From contig JACPUR010000041.1 in the NCBI GenBank assembly GCA_016192135.1, forward strand, positions 285,164 to 349,163: a DNA stretch of 64,000 nucleotides, written 5' to 3'. Of the stretch, positions 52,086 to 60,536 are shown one piece after another (within the stretch, counting starts at the first letter, position 1; the number at the start of each line of letters is the position of its first letter). A program made the translations under genes and the position numbers. This stretch comes from Candidatus Tectomicrobia bacterium. Its GTDB lineage: Bacteria > UBA8248. Under the pieces are notes generated by a model. That model was not told the origin of the DNA and ran no database searches. It worked only from the letters and a program-made list of their open reading frames with translations.

Positions 52086-53062
52086 CAGCGTTCCCTCCCG
52101 CTGGAGGGACCCGCCGTGATGATCTGATCGAGGCGCTCCCCCTCCACGTCCACGTCGAGCTGCATCCAGAGAGGCAGATGGTCGGAAAGCTGGTAGGTGA
52201 ACTCCGCCTTGGTCATCTGGACGCCCGGGAAGAGCGGCCCGTGGCCGCCCGCGTAGAAGTCCAGCACACCCGCATGATTCGTGAAAGACTTGGTGTGGAC
52301 CGGGTAGTGGAGGATCTGGTCGTAGCGCTTGTCCTTGGAGAGGTTGGAGCCGTGCTTCACCCCGCGCAGGGCCGCCGGCATCTCCAGGTCCTTGCTGGTG
52401 ATGGCCTGGAAGAGCTCATCGTCCACCTTGGGGATGTTGAAGTCGCCCATGAGGATGATGTCCTTGTCGTCCGTGTACTTCTCCTTGGACCGCCGGTCGA
52501 TCCACTCGGCCAGGAGCTTGAGGGGGGCGACCCGCGCCTTCTCCCCTGACCCCCAGCGGATGTGGGCGGTGATGAGCACGAAGTCGAAGTTGCCCGCGCG
52601 GAACGAGGCGATGTAGGGGCTCCTCCACCACGAGATGGCGGAGACGTACTCGCCCGATTTCGTCTTCTTCCTGGGCGGATCGGCCTCGGCCGCGAGGCCG
52701 GTGAAAACCGCCGCGCGCTTGTCGTAGACGTAGGCGATGCGCTCCCGGTTCCCCCCCGCGTCGACGATATAGTCCGAGAAGACGGCGCTCCAGTAAGGGC
52801 CCAGGATGCGGAGCACCTTCCCGAGGTCGCCGAGATTGTCCCGGACCTCGGTGACGGCGATGAGGTCGAACTGGCCCAGGATCTCCGCGATGAAATGGAG
52901 GGAGGCCTCTAGCCGCGGGGTCTTGCCGAACTCGCGGATGTTCCAGGTGGCGATGTTGAGGGCCTCGTCCAGCTTGGACGAGGGAATCTTGGCGGCCCCG
53001 ATCCTCTTCTGGAGCTCCTTCAGGCCCAGGGCGATCTGCGGGGATATGTCGCCGTGGTGCAT
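52085..53062 (-). CDS. Endonuclease/exonuclease/phosphatase-family protein
   Basis: A 325-aa protein from ATG 53062. EEP motifs are clear: NIATWNIREFG at the start, DLIAVTEVRDN, LITAHIRWG, ILMGDFNIP and YQLSDHLPLWMQ at the end, giving the Asn/Glu/Asp/His set for two-metal phosphoester hydrolysis. The substrate could be DNA, an inositol phosphate or a lipid headgroup. No signal peptide. It lies between the aminotransferase and the M19 gene in one direction and is translationally coupled to the latter. Confidence 0.88.
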   Translation of the reverse strand: MHHGDISPQIALGLKELQKRIGAAKIPSSKLDEALNIATWNIREFGKTPRLEASLHFIAEILGQFDLIAVTEVRDNLGDLGKVLRILGPYWSAVFSDYIVDAGGNRERIAYVYDKRAAVFTGLAAEADPPRKKTKSGEYVSAISWWRSPYIASFRAGNFDFVLITAHIRWGSGEKARVAPLKLLAEWIDRRSKEKYTDDKDIILMGDFNIPKVDDELFQAITSKDLEMPAALRGVKHGSNLSKDKRYDQILHYPVHTKSFTNHAGVLDFYAGGHGPLFPGVQMTKAEFTYQLSDHLPLWMQLDVDVEGERLDQIITAGPSSGRER

Positions 53063-53079
53063 GACATCCGCCTCCCGGC

Positions 53080-54015
53080 CTAATACACCGCCACCAGGTC
53101 CCGCTCGTAGCTCTCGTCCTCGCCCCGGACGGCGGAGTAGAAGATGCCCTGGAGGCGCTTCGTGAGGGGGCCGGGCTTGCCGTCGCCGACGGCCACGCGG
53201 TCCACGCTCAGGATGGGCGTCACCTCCTCGGCCGAGCCGCACATGATGGCCTCGTCCGCGATGTAGAGCTCGGTGCGGTCCACGGGCCGCTCGGAGGCCG
53301 CGCCGATGGAGTTCCCGAACATCTCGAGGACGCACGAGCGCGTGACGCTCTCCAGGATGCTCTCCGTCACCGGGGGGGCGATGAGCGCTCCGTCCCGGAC
53401 GATGAGGACGCAGGCGCCCGAGGACTCCGACACCTTCCCCGCCTGGTTCAGGATGACGGCGTCGTCGTAGCCGTTCACCCGGGCCTCGACTCCGGCGAGG
53501 CGGCTGTTCTGGTAGTTGGCGGTGGCCTTGACGCGCGGAGGGATGGAGTCGTCCCCGATGCGGCGCCAGCTGCTCACGCACATGTGGATGCCCCGCTCCT
53601 GGCGGGCGCGGTCCCCCCGGGGGCCGCCCGCGATGAAGGCGCAGGTGTCCACCTCCTCGGGCTTGAAGGCCTTCATGTCGAGCCGGCCCGCGTCGTCGAA
53701 GTAGACGTTCAGGCGGAAGTGGATGTCCTCGCGGAAGCCGTTGGCGCGGACCCACTCCACGATGGCGCGGCGGAAGTCTTCCCGCGAGTAAGGGGACTCC
53801 ATGCGCATGATCTTCATGCTCTGCTCGAGGCGCTTGAGGTGAGGCTCGAGCTTCCAGAGGAAGAGGTTCTTCCGGCCCTCGTTCCAGTAGCCGCGGATGC
53901 CCTCGTACACGCACGAGCCTCGGAGGACGGCCTGGCTGAAGACGCTGACCTTGGCCTCCTCGCCCGCCACCACCTTCCCGTTGATCCAGACCTTGTTGTG
54001 CGGATATTTGGGCAC
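53080..54015 (-). CDS. Branched-chain-aminotransferase-like class IV aminotransferase
   Basis: A 311-aa protein; start placed at GTG 54015, which follows GGGGAGG by five bases. A TTG at 54039 in frame is also possible. Fold type IV PLP enzyme: VWINGKVVAGEEAKVSVFSQ, GSCVYEGIRGYW, the PLP lysine in RVKATANYQNSRLAG, SESSGACVLIVRDG, and EAIMCGSAEEVTPI. These are the IlvE motifs. It should transaminate branched-chain or related amino acids. It heads the three-gene run with the EEP and M19 genes. Confidence 0.92.
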   Translation of the reverse strand: MPKYPHNKVWINGKVVAGEEAKVSVFSQAVLRGSCVYEGIRGYWNEGRKNLFLWKLEPHLKRLEQSMKIMRMESPYSREDFRRAIVEWVRANGFREDIHFRLNVYFDDAGRLDMKAFKPEEVDTCAFIAGGPRGDRARQERGIHMCVSSWRRIGDDSIPPRVKATANYQNSRLAGVEARVNGYDDAVILNQAGKVSESSGACVLIVRDGALIAPPVTESILESVTRSCVLEMFGNSIGAASERPVDRTELYIADEAIMCGSAEEVTPILSVDRVAVGDGKPGPLTKRLQGIFYSAVRGEDESYERDLVAVY

Positions 54016-54299
54016 GCGCGCCTCCCCGTATGGTTCCAAGCCGCCATGATTGAAGGGGTTGCGCAGCGAGCCTAGAGGGCGCGGGCGGGGCTGTCAAGGC
54101 GGGGGCTTGTTGCGTCATTCCGAGGGAGCGCAGCGACCAAGGAATCTACGGGGGTGGCGACACGCGAAGATTCCTCGCTTCGCTCGGAATGACGGCCGAA
54201 CCGTTAGGTTGGCTCTTACCCTTTCTTCTTGACGCACGCGCCCCCGCGGCGTAGCGTCAGCGGGATTCCATCCTTCACATCTTCCACGAGGAGGCCCCC

Positions 54300-55670
54300 A
54301 TGGCCCGGCCCGCCGCCCCGCCCAAGCTCGAGGACGCCTACGCCGAGGCCCTGCCCGCCTCGCGGGCCCTCTTCGAGCGCGCCCGCCGCCTCTTCCCGGA
54401 CGCCGTCACCCACGACGTGCGCCGGATGCAGCCCTTCCCCCTCTACGTCGAGCGGGCCGAGGGCGCCCTCAAGTGGGACGCGGACGGCAACCGCTACATC
54501 GATTACTGGATGGGCCACGGCGCCCTCCTCCACGGCCACAACCCGCCCCTCGTCCGGGACGCCGCCCGCGAGCAGCTCATGCGGGGCACCCACTACGGGG
54601 CCTCCCACGAGAAGGAGATCGAGTGGGCCGAGTGGGTGTGCCGGCTCGTCCCGAGCGCCGAGCGGGTGCGCTTCACCGCCTCGGGCACCGAGGCCACCCA
54701 CATGGCGCTGCGCCTGGTGCGCGCCTTCACCGGCAAGCGCCACATCGTCAAGTTCGCGGGCCACTTTCACGGCTGGCACGAGGGCCTGGAGATCGGCGTC
54801 CACCCGCCCTACGAGGCCGAGCCCGAGGCGGGCCAGCTCCCCGAGGTGGTGGCGCTGGTCACGGTGCTGCCCCCGAACGACCTGGCCGCGGTCCGGGCCC
54901 GGCTCTCGAAGGGCGACGTGGCCGCCGTCATCGCCGAGCCCACGGGGAGCCACTTCGGCGCCGTGCCCATGCCGGCCTCCTTCCTGCACGGGTTGCGCGA
55001 GGAGACCCGGAAGGCGGGCGCGCTCCTCATCTTCGACGAGGTGGTGACGGGCTTCCGGGTGGCCCCGGGCGGGGCCCAGGAGAAGATCGGGGTGAGGCCC
55101 GACGTGACCACCCTCGCCAAGATCCTCTCGGGGGGCCTCCCGGGCGGGGCCGTCTGCGGGCGCGAGGACGTGCTGGCTTATCTCGCCACCAAGCCCGACC
55201 CGGAGGAGAACCGCCGCAAGAAGATCTCCCACCACGGCACCTTCAACGGCAACCCCCTCTCGGCGGCGGCCGGCGCCGCCATGCTGGCCTCGGTGGCGGA
55301 CGGCTCGGCCATCCGCCTGGCGAACCAGCAAGCCGCCCGGCTGCGCCACGGGATGAACGAGGCCCTGGCCCGGGAGAAGGTGGCCTGGAAAGTGTACGGA
55401 GAGCACAGCGACTGGAAGATCTTCTTCGGCGCGGACGCCCCGCCCCGGGACGGCGCGGATCAGGACGTGAGCCGGGTGGACTGGCGCCGCCTGGACGCCC
55501 GCCATCCCGCCAAGAGCCGGGCGCTGCGCCAGGCCCTCATCCTGAACGGGGTGGACTTCAACGGGGGCCGCGCCCTGGTGAGCACCGCCCACACCGACGA
55601 GCTCATCCACGAGACCCTCGCCGCCTTCGAGGCCGCGATCAAGACGGTGAAGGAGGAGGGGCTGGCGTAG
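54300..55670 (+). CDS. Class III aminotransferase, glutamate-1-semialdehyde-aminomutase-like
   Basis: A 456-aa protein, GAGGAGG five bases before ATG. Fold type I PLP enzyme: DADGNRYIDYWMGHGALLHGHNPP, FTASGTEATHMALRLVRAFTG, LIFDEVVTGFRVAPGG, and TLAKILSGGLPGGAV with the Schiff-base lysine. It is close to GSAM/HemL in sequence pattern but stands outside any heme cluster, so it may act on other amino or keto acids. Full-length. Confidence 0.92.
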   Translation: MARPAAPPKLEDAYAEALPASRALFERARRLFPDAVTHDVRRMQPFPLYVERAEGALKWDADGNRYIDYWMGHGALLHGHNPPLVRDAAREQLMRGTHYGASHEKEIEWAEWVCRLVPSAERVRFTASGTEATHMALRLVRAFTGKRHIVKFAGHFHGWHEGLEIGVHPPYEAEPEAGQLPEVVALVTVLPPNDLAAVRARLSKGDVAAVIAEPTGSHFGAVPMPASFLHGLREETRKAGALLIFDEVVTGFRVAPGGAQEKIGVRPDVTTLAKILSGGLPGGAVCGREDVLAYLATKPDPEENRRKKISHHGTFNGNPLSAAAGAAMLASVADGSAIRLANQQAARLRHGMNEALAREKVAWKVYGEHSDWKIFFGADAPPRDGADQDVSRVDWRRLDARHPAKSRALRQALILNGVDFNGGRALVSTAHTDELIHETLAAFEAAIKTVKEEGLA

Positions 55671-55695
55671 GGGATTTTGCTAGAGAGGGATTTGG

Positions 55696-56010
55696 TCAGC
55701 CCGCGCGCTTACCAGAATCCGCCGAGATGGCCCACCGCTTCGCCAGGGCCGCCATCGCCGCCTCGTGCTCCGACCAGTCGTGCAGGGTCGCGGGATCGAA
55801 GTCCGCCCCGTTGGGCCAGACCAGGGTGTGGACCTCTGGGTCCAGCGACACCGCGTTGAACACCCGGGGGTCCCGCAGCGGCCCGTAGAGCTCGCCTTCC
55901 AGGACCGGGCGGAAATCAATCGTGCGCGAGAGCCCGTCGGCAAACTCGACGCGGAGGCGGTACGGCCCGGCGATCTCGAACGACGTCACCTTGTGCACCG
56001 GATGGGTCAT
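55696..56010 (-). CDS. DUF2442-family protein
   Basis: A 104-aa protein with AGGAGG before ATG 56010. The VTSFEIAGPYRLRVEFADGLSRTIDFRPVL pattern (strands of a DUF2442 domain) and FNAVSLDPEVHTLVWPNG are typical. DUF2442 genes usually follow a DUF4160 gene in a toxin-antitoxin-like pair. Here the DUF4160 partner directly upstream is decayed, so this is an orphan antitoxin-like gene. Confidence 0.87.
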   Translation of the reverse strand: MTHPVHKVTSFEIAGPYRLRVEFADGLSRTIDFRPVLEGELYGPLRDPRVFNAVSLDPEVHTLVWPNGADFDPATLHDWSEHEAAMAALAKRWAISADSGKRAG

Positions 56011-56023
56011 GGCTCCGCCTCCT

Positions 56024-56299
56024 AACGAAGCGGCTCTATTTTGAGTGGCGGACGGCCCTCCTGCAGCCGCTCCCAGTCATCGAGAAGCTACCGCCGATGA
56101 ATCTCGGCCCATGCCTCCACGCGCCGCGTTGCGTGCGCGGCAAATCCCCGCTGAGAAGTTCGATTACATCGACGGCGAAGATTCCCACCTCCTCCTGGTA
56201 ATGGCATGAAAATGCGGCCGATGATGCGGCGCCGCGGGCTCGGCGAACATGCGGATGATGATCCCGAAGAACCGGGCGATTTCCGACGCCCCCCTAAGT
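56024..56299 (-). pseudogene. DUF4160-family gene, decayed
   Basis: Reading pieces: EIARFFGIIIRMFAEPAAP and PHFHA in one frame. After a one-base loss near 56205 the frame reads YYQEEVGIFAVDVIELL and LPRTQRR. After another shift it reads VEAWAEIHRR, then an in-frame TAG, then LLDDWERLQEGRPPLK. Two indels and one nonsense codon. The start codon is also lost. DUF4160 normally partners DUF2442, which lies directly downstream. Confidence 0.75.
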
Positions 56300-56332
56300 G
56301 TAACATCCAAGGAATCGGGTAAAAATTCGCCC

Positions 56333-56362
56333 TTGACATGCAACCTTTCGGTTGCATATATT
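56333..56362 (+). promoter_or_regulatory. ArsR promoter with operator in the spacer
   Basis: -35 TTGACA at 56333-56338 and -10 TATATT at 56357-56362. The 18-base spacer is exactly the palindrome TGCAACC-TTTC-GGTTGCA (56339-56356). The likely start site coincides with the ATG at 56369, giving a leaderless mRNA. A repressor on this operator would cover the polymerase site. Confidence 0.85.
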
Positions 56363-56368
56363 ACAAAA

Positions 56369-56704
56369 ATGATCAGAGTTACCGAGGCAACAGACAAGGT
56401 TTTCAAGGCGCTCGCCGATCCGAGCCGGAGGGAGTTGCTCGACCGCCTGCACGCGAACAACGGCCAAACTCTGAGCGAACTCTGCGCCGACCTGGACATG
56501 ACGCGGCAGGCGGTGGCCAAGCACCTCGCGCTGCTGGAGGCGGCCAACCTCGTCGCCACGGCATGGCGCGGCCGCGAGAAGCTGCACTACCTCAACCCGG
56601 TGCCCATCCACGAGATCTACGAGCGCTGGATCGGCAAGTACGAGCGCCACCGGCTGCGCGTACTCCATGAACTCAAAAAGGGCATCGAAGAGAAGGATGA
56701 ATAA
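56369..56704 (+). CDS. ArsR/SmtB-family repressor
   Basis: A 111-aa winged-helix protein: KALADPSRRELLDRLH, LSELCADLDMTRQAVAKHLALLE (recognition helix) and NLVATAWRGREKLHYLNPVP. No metal-binding ELCVCD-type Cys motif is present; the position reads ELCADL, with one Cys. This fits the ArsR subgroup that controls AHSA1/SRPBCC genes, which follow directly. It is probably autoregulated through the palindrome in its promoter. The next ATG overlaps its stop by eight bases. Confidence 0.93.
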   Translation: MIRVTEATDKVFKALADPSRRELLDRLHANNGQTLSELCADLDMTRQAVAKHLALLEAANLVATAWRGREKLHYLNPVPIHEIYERWIGKYERHRLRVLHELKKGIEEKDE

Positions 56705-57155
56705 GCTCGGCTTTGTCTATGTGACTTACATCGCGACCACCCCGGAGAAGCTGTGGGAGGCTTTGACCAGCGGCGACTTCACCCTTCTGTACTATTGGAG
56801 CGGGCGCCGCGTTCAGTCCGTATGGATGCCGGGTTCTCCCGTGAGGCATACCAAGGAAGACGGGTCGTTGGACTGGCAGGGGGAAGTGCTCCAGGCGGAT
56901 CCACCGAAGCTGCTGTCCTACACATTCGATGTCGCGATGGGTGGCGAGGGACGCCGCGAACGGCCGTCACGGGTAACCTTCGAAATCATTCCGTTCATGG
57001 GTCATGTGAAGCTGACACTCACGCACGGCGGCTTCGAGCCCGGGAGCAAGGTGCTCCCGGGAATCAGCCGGGGATGGCCCGCGATCCTGTCGAGCCTCAA
57101 GAGCCTGCTCGAAGGTGGGAAGGCACTCTTTCCTTTACTAACTAACTGTAGGTAA
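56697..57155 (+). CDS. SRPBCC (AHSA1-like) protein 1
   Basis: A 152-aa protein from ATG 56697, overlapping the arsR stop; an in-frame ATG at 56667 is an alternative. AHSA1 pattern: VYVTYIATTPEKLWEALTSGDF, GEVLQADPPKLLSYTF and a long C-terminal helix (GWPAILSSLKSLLE). The START-like cavity binds a hydrophobic ligand. It is cotranscribed with the repressor and paralogous to the next gene. Confidence 0.9.
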   Translation: MNKLGFVYVTYIATTPEKLWEALTSGDFTLLYYWSGRRVQSVWMPGSPVRHTKEDGSLDWQGEVLQADPPKLLSYTFDVAMGGEGRRERPSRVTFEIIPFMGHVKLTLTHGGFEPGSKVLPGISRGWPAILSSLKSLLEGGKALFPLLTNCR

Positions 57156-57195
57156 TCCCAGGCGGGTTGAAGAGACGCGCCGAGAAGGACAACGC

Positions 57196-57651
57196 ATGAA
57201 TGCAGATCAACATAAGCCCAAGAGCATCTACGTCACCTACATCGGCACGACACCCGAGAAGCTATGGACGGCGCTGACCGGCGCCGAATTCACGAAACAG
57301 TATTTCTTCGGCGGGCGCATGGAGTCGGACTGGAAGGTGGGTTCGCTCTGGAGGCTATTGATGGAGGACGGCCGGGTGGCCTCGCAAGGCAAGGTGCTGG
57401 AATGTGATCCGCCACTCCGGCTCTCGATCTCCTGGCACGAGGAATTCGGGCACTTGCCCGAGGCGATCATCACGTTTCAGATCGATCCCCTGGGCGAGGT
57501 CGTGCGGCTCACGATGACCGAATCCAACCCAGAGCCCATCAACGACAAGCTCGTGGAGGGCGGGCACCGCAGCTGGCCGGTGATCTTGAGCGGGCTGAAG
57601 AACCTTCTGGAGACGGACCGCCCGCCGTCGAAGTTCGACATGTCGGCCTAG
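57196..57651 (+). CDS. SRPBCC (AHSA1-like) protein 2
   Basis: A 151-aa paralogue of the gene before it: YVTYIGTTPEKLWTALTGAEF, then YFFGGRMESDWKVGS, GKVLECDPPLRLSISW and WPVILSGLKNLLE. It lies 40 bp downstream in the same operon. The two paralogues may bind related ligands or form heterodimers. No terminator is clear after it; the next gene is convergent. Confidence 0.92.
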   Translation: MNADQHKPKSIYVTYIGTTPEKLWTALTGAEFTKQYFFGGRMESDWKVGSLWRLLMEDGRVASQGKVLECDPPLRLSISWHEEFGHLPEAIITFQIDPLGEVVRLTMTESNPEPINDKLVEGGHRSWPVILSGLKNLLETDRPPSKFDMSA

Positions 57652-57688
57652 CGGGAGCACCACCGCTATCCAAGCTGAATGCGCAGGT

Positions 57689-58555
57689 TCACTCCGCCAG
57701 CCGGTGGCGGCGATCCCGGCGGGAGCGGGTCTCGGGCGGAGGAACCGTCCCGTCGGGCGCGCGCCAGTAGTCCCGCTGCGCGCGGAAGGGCGCCAGCACC
57801 AGGCTCCAGAAGCGGTTGTCCTCGGGGCGCGCGTAGCCCGGCACCCCGATCACGAGGTTCGCCTGCGGGATGTCCAACCCGATGCTGCGGTGGAGGCGGT
57901 CCCACCACGAGAAGACGACGGAGTAGTTCGAGTTCGTCTCGCCGCGCACCTGGGAGTGGTGGATGCCGTGCATCCGCGGGGTGACGAGCACCCAGCTCAG
58001 GGCGCGCTCGATCCCGATGGGGAGCCGCACGTTGCTGTGGTGGAAGAGGGTGTTCGCCTGGAAGGCCAGCTCGTAGGCCAGGTAGGTCCAGGCCGAGAGG
58101 CCGATGGCCGTCACCTGCACCACCCGGAAGGCGGCCGAGAGGACCACCTCGCCGAAGTGGAAGCGGAAGCCCGTCGAGACGTCCAGGTCCGGGTCCAGGT
58201 GATGCACGTTGTGGAAGCGCCAGAGGAGGGGGACGCGGTGGTTCAGCACATGCCAGTAGTAGAAGCTCAGGTCCATCAGCAAAAACCCCAGGAGGGGACG
58301 GGCCCCCTCGGGGATGAAGGGGAAGTGGAGAAACCCGAAGGCGCGCTCGTCCGCCCACTGGAGCCACGAGGCCCCCGCGGGGCGCACGACGAGCGCCGCC
58401 GTCAGGAAGGCCAGGGCCGAGAACACCAGGTTCAGCGCGAGCCGCGGCAGGAGGGCCCGCATGGGCGGGCGCAGGGGGAACCGCCGCTCCACCAGCACCA
58501 GGATCAGGAACAGCCCGGCCACCCCGCCCGCGGTGTAGATGGGAATGTCAGGCAT
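57689..58555 (-). CDS. Sterol-desaturase/fatty-acid-hydroxylase-family membrane protein
   Basis: A 288-aa protein with four or so membrane helices and the di-iron His boxes: WHVLNHRVPLLWRFHNVHHLD, then LFHHSNVRLP and MHGIHHSQVRGETNSN. An oxygen-dependent hydroxylase or desaturase of a lipid is implied. AGGGAGG site upstream of ATG 58555. It is the downstream neighbour of the ZIP gene in the same direction (14-bp gap), so the two may be cotranscribed, with iron or zinc supply as a possible link. Confidence 0.92.
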   Translation of the reverse strand: MPDIPIYTAGGVAGLFLILVLVERRFPLRPPMRALLPRLALNLVFSALAFLTAALVVRPAGASWLQWADERAFGFLHFPFIPEGARPLLGFLLMDLSFYYWHVLNHRVPLLWRFHNVHHLDPDLDVSTGFRFHFGEVVLSAAFRVVQVTAIGLSAWTYLAYELAFQANTLFHHSNVRLPIGIERALSWVLVTPRMHGIHHSQVRGETNSNYSVVFSWWDRLHRSIGLDIPQANLVIGVPGYARPEDNRFWSLVLAPFRAQRDYWRAPDGTVPPPETRSRRDRRHRLAE

Positions 58556-58568
58556 CCGGCAGGCCTCC

Positions 58569-59309
58569 CTAGATATACCTCTGGAACAAAATCATCGCCC
58601 CGAGCGTGAGGCTCACGAGGAGGCCCACGGAGGGCCGGCTCGCCTGCTCGTAGGCCTCGGGCAGGAGCTCGAGGAAGACCATGAAGACCATGGCCCCCGC
58701 CGCGAACCCAAGGCCGTAGGGGAGCACGGGCCGGAAGGCCTCGACGAAGAGGAAGGCCGGCACGGCCATGAGGGGCTGGGGCAGCGAGGAGAAGACGCTC
58801 CAGAGGGCGCAGGAGAGGACGCTCGCCCCCTTGGGGCGCATGACGGCGCTGATGGCCAGGCCCTCGGGGATATTGTGGACCGCGATGGCGATGGTGATGA
58901 GGGCGGCCAGGGCCTCGCCGCCCCCGAAGGCCACGCCCACCGCCACCCCCTCGGAGAAGGAGTGGACGGTCATCACGGCGATGATGAGGAAGATCTGCTT
59001 CGCCCCCGCCCCCTTGACGGCGCCGAAGTCCATGTCGTGGTGGTGCAGCATCCGCCCCGCCACGAGGATGAAGACCACGCCGATGCCCGCCCCCGCCAGG
59101 GTCTGGACGGCCCCGTGCGCGGTGCCCTCGATGAGGAGGCCGAAGCTCGCGCCCAGCATGAGGCCCGCCGCCACGGCGTTGGCGTAGGCCACCACGCGGC
59201 CAGAGACGTTCCGCACGAAGAGGAAGGGCAGCGCCCCCAGCCCCGTCGCCACGGCGGTGACGGAGGCGTAGAGGAAGACGAGGAGCACCTGGTTCCAGTC
59301 CGGCATCAT
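58569..59309 (-). CDS. ZIP-family metal transporter 1
   Basis: A 246-aa protein with about eight membrane helices. The metal-path motifs are AVHNIPEGLAIS (HNxPEG) in helix IV and TVHSFSEGVAVGVAFGGG in helix V. A short His-rich loop (LHHHDMDFG) lies between helices III and IV. It would import zinc or another divalent metal. The paralogue lies upstream, separated by a palindromic repeat. Confidence 0.92.
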   Translation of the reverse strand: MMPDWNQVLLVFLYASVTAVATGLGALPFLFVRNVSGRVVAYANAVAAGLMLGASFGLLIEGTAHGAVQTLAGAGIGVVFILVAGRMLHHHDMDFGAVKGAGAKQIFLIIAVMTVHSFSEGVAVGVAFGGGEALAALITIAIAVHNIPEGLAISAVMRPKGASVLSCALWSVFSSLPQPLMAVPAFLFVEAFRPVLPYGLGFAAGAMVFMVFLELLPEAYEQASRPSVGLLVSLTLGAMILFQRYI

Positions 59310-59344
59310 GGCCTCACACCGCAGGGATGGCCTGCATGCGTTCC

Positions 59345-59372
59345 GTAGGGGCGTATTGCGATACGCCCCTGC
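59345..59372. repeat. Dispersed palindrome, copy 5
   Basis: GTAGGGGCGTAT paired with ATACGCCCCTGC, one mismatch at the tip. Nearly the same sequence as copy 4 at 50.99 kb. Confidence 0.75.
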
Positions 59373-59435
59373 GAAATCCTTCGGCGCGTCTATCGCAGGA
59401 GGTGCCCCCCTGCAGACCCGGCGCCGCGCGTTCTC

Positions 59436-59462
59436 CCCCCTCTCCCAGGGGGAGAGGGAGAA
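59436..59462. repeat. REP-like hairpin
   Basis: CCCCTCTCCC/GGGGAGAGGG-type inverted repeat between the two ZIP genes, of the same kind as those near 41.3 and 51.1 kb. Confidence 0.55.
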
Positions 59463-59524
59463 CCGTGGGAGCGCACGGACTCTACGCTCCTGCCGAATCG
59501 CCTCCTTCCGCGAAATCCCCCCCC

Positions 59525-60334
59525 CTACGCGAAGAACCCCTTGAGGAGGATCACCATCCCCGTCGAGAAGCTCACGGCGGCGGCCACCCAGGTGTGGCTC
59601 GCCTGCCGGTAGGAGTCCGGGAGGAGCTCGGTCAGGACGAGGTAGGCCAGCGCCCCCGCCGCGAAGCCCAGCGCCCAGGGCAGCAGGCCCCGCGCGGCGC
59701 TCACCACGGCGAAGGCGGTCACCGCGAGGAGGATCTGGGGCACGTTCGTGATGACGCAGAGGAGCGCCGCCTCCCCCAGCCGGACCTCCCGCCTCAGGAG
59801 GACCGAGGTCAGCGTGACCGCCTCGGCGATGTTGTGCACGGCCAGCGAGAGGGCGAGGAAGACGCCCATCCGCGTGCTCAGCGCCATCCCCGCCCCGATG
59901 GCCACCCCCTCCGAGGCGGAGTGGAGGGCGTTCAGGAGCACGATCTTGTAGCCCAGCCCCGGCGGTATCTCCCCGGAGGGGATGCTCTCCATCTCTCCGG
60001 TCCGGGAGAACCAGTGGGTCCAGTAGGTGTAGAGCACCCCCAGCGCCGCCCCGCTCATCAGGACCACGGCGGAGTGGCCCTTATCCTTCAGGCCCGCCTC
60101 GAGGAGAAGATAGCCCGCCCCCAGCATGAGGCCCGAGGCCAGGGCGTAGGCCATCCCCAGGGTGCGCATCGGCACCCGGCCCAGGGCGAGGAAGGGCACC
60201 GCCCCGCCCGCGGCCGTGGCGGCCGCGACGGCCGAAAAGAGCAGGACGACCAGCACCGGATCGGAGGGAATGATGGCGGACCCTCGTTCGCTCGGGGCAT
60301 TCCGCGGGCCGAGAGGAAAATCTCCTCCCTTCAT
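59525..60334 (-). CDS. ZIP-family metal transporter 2
   Basis: A 269-aa protein if ATG 60334 is used; the open frame extends to 60397 but the first residues are low-complexity. About eight membrane helices. The HNxPEG position reads LAVHNIAEAVTL, with Ala-Val after the Glu, and the helix V motif is NALHSASEGVAIGAGM. It may differ in metal preference from ZIP 1. The sequences are related but diverged, so the pair is an old duplication. Confidence 0.88.
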   Translation of the reverse strand: MKGGDFPLGPRNAPSERGSAIIPSDPVLVVLLFSAVAAATAAGGAVPFLALGRVPMRTLGMAYALASGLMLGAGYLLLEAGLKDKGHSAVVLMSGAALGVLYTYWTHWFSRTGEMESIPSGEIPPGLGYKIVLLNALHSASEGVAIGAGMALSTRMGVFLALSLAVHNIAEAVTLTSVLLRREVRLGEAALLCVITNVPQILLAVTAFAVVSAARGLLPWALGFAAGALAYLVLTELLPDSYRQASHTWVAAAVSFSTGMVILLKGFFA

Positions 60335-60536
60335 ACCCTTTCGGGAGGCGGGCCGCCACCCCGGCCCCCTTCCCCCCCGGCCGCATTCCCCCTCCATGCA
60401 ATACGAATCGACTTTAAGCGTAATTAGCTAAGTAACTAAAATCACCTTCGAATCCATTTCAGATCAACTTCGCTCTTGTCTTTCGTTTTTTATTCGCCTA
60501 AACTGGATTCGACCGCCCCCCATCGGAGACGCGCCC

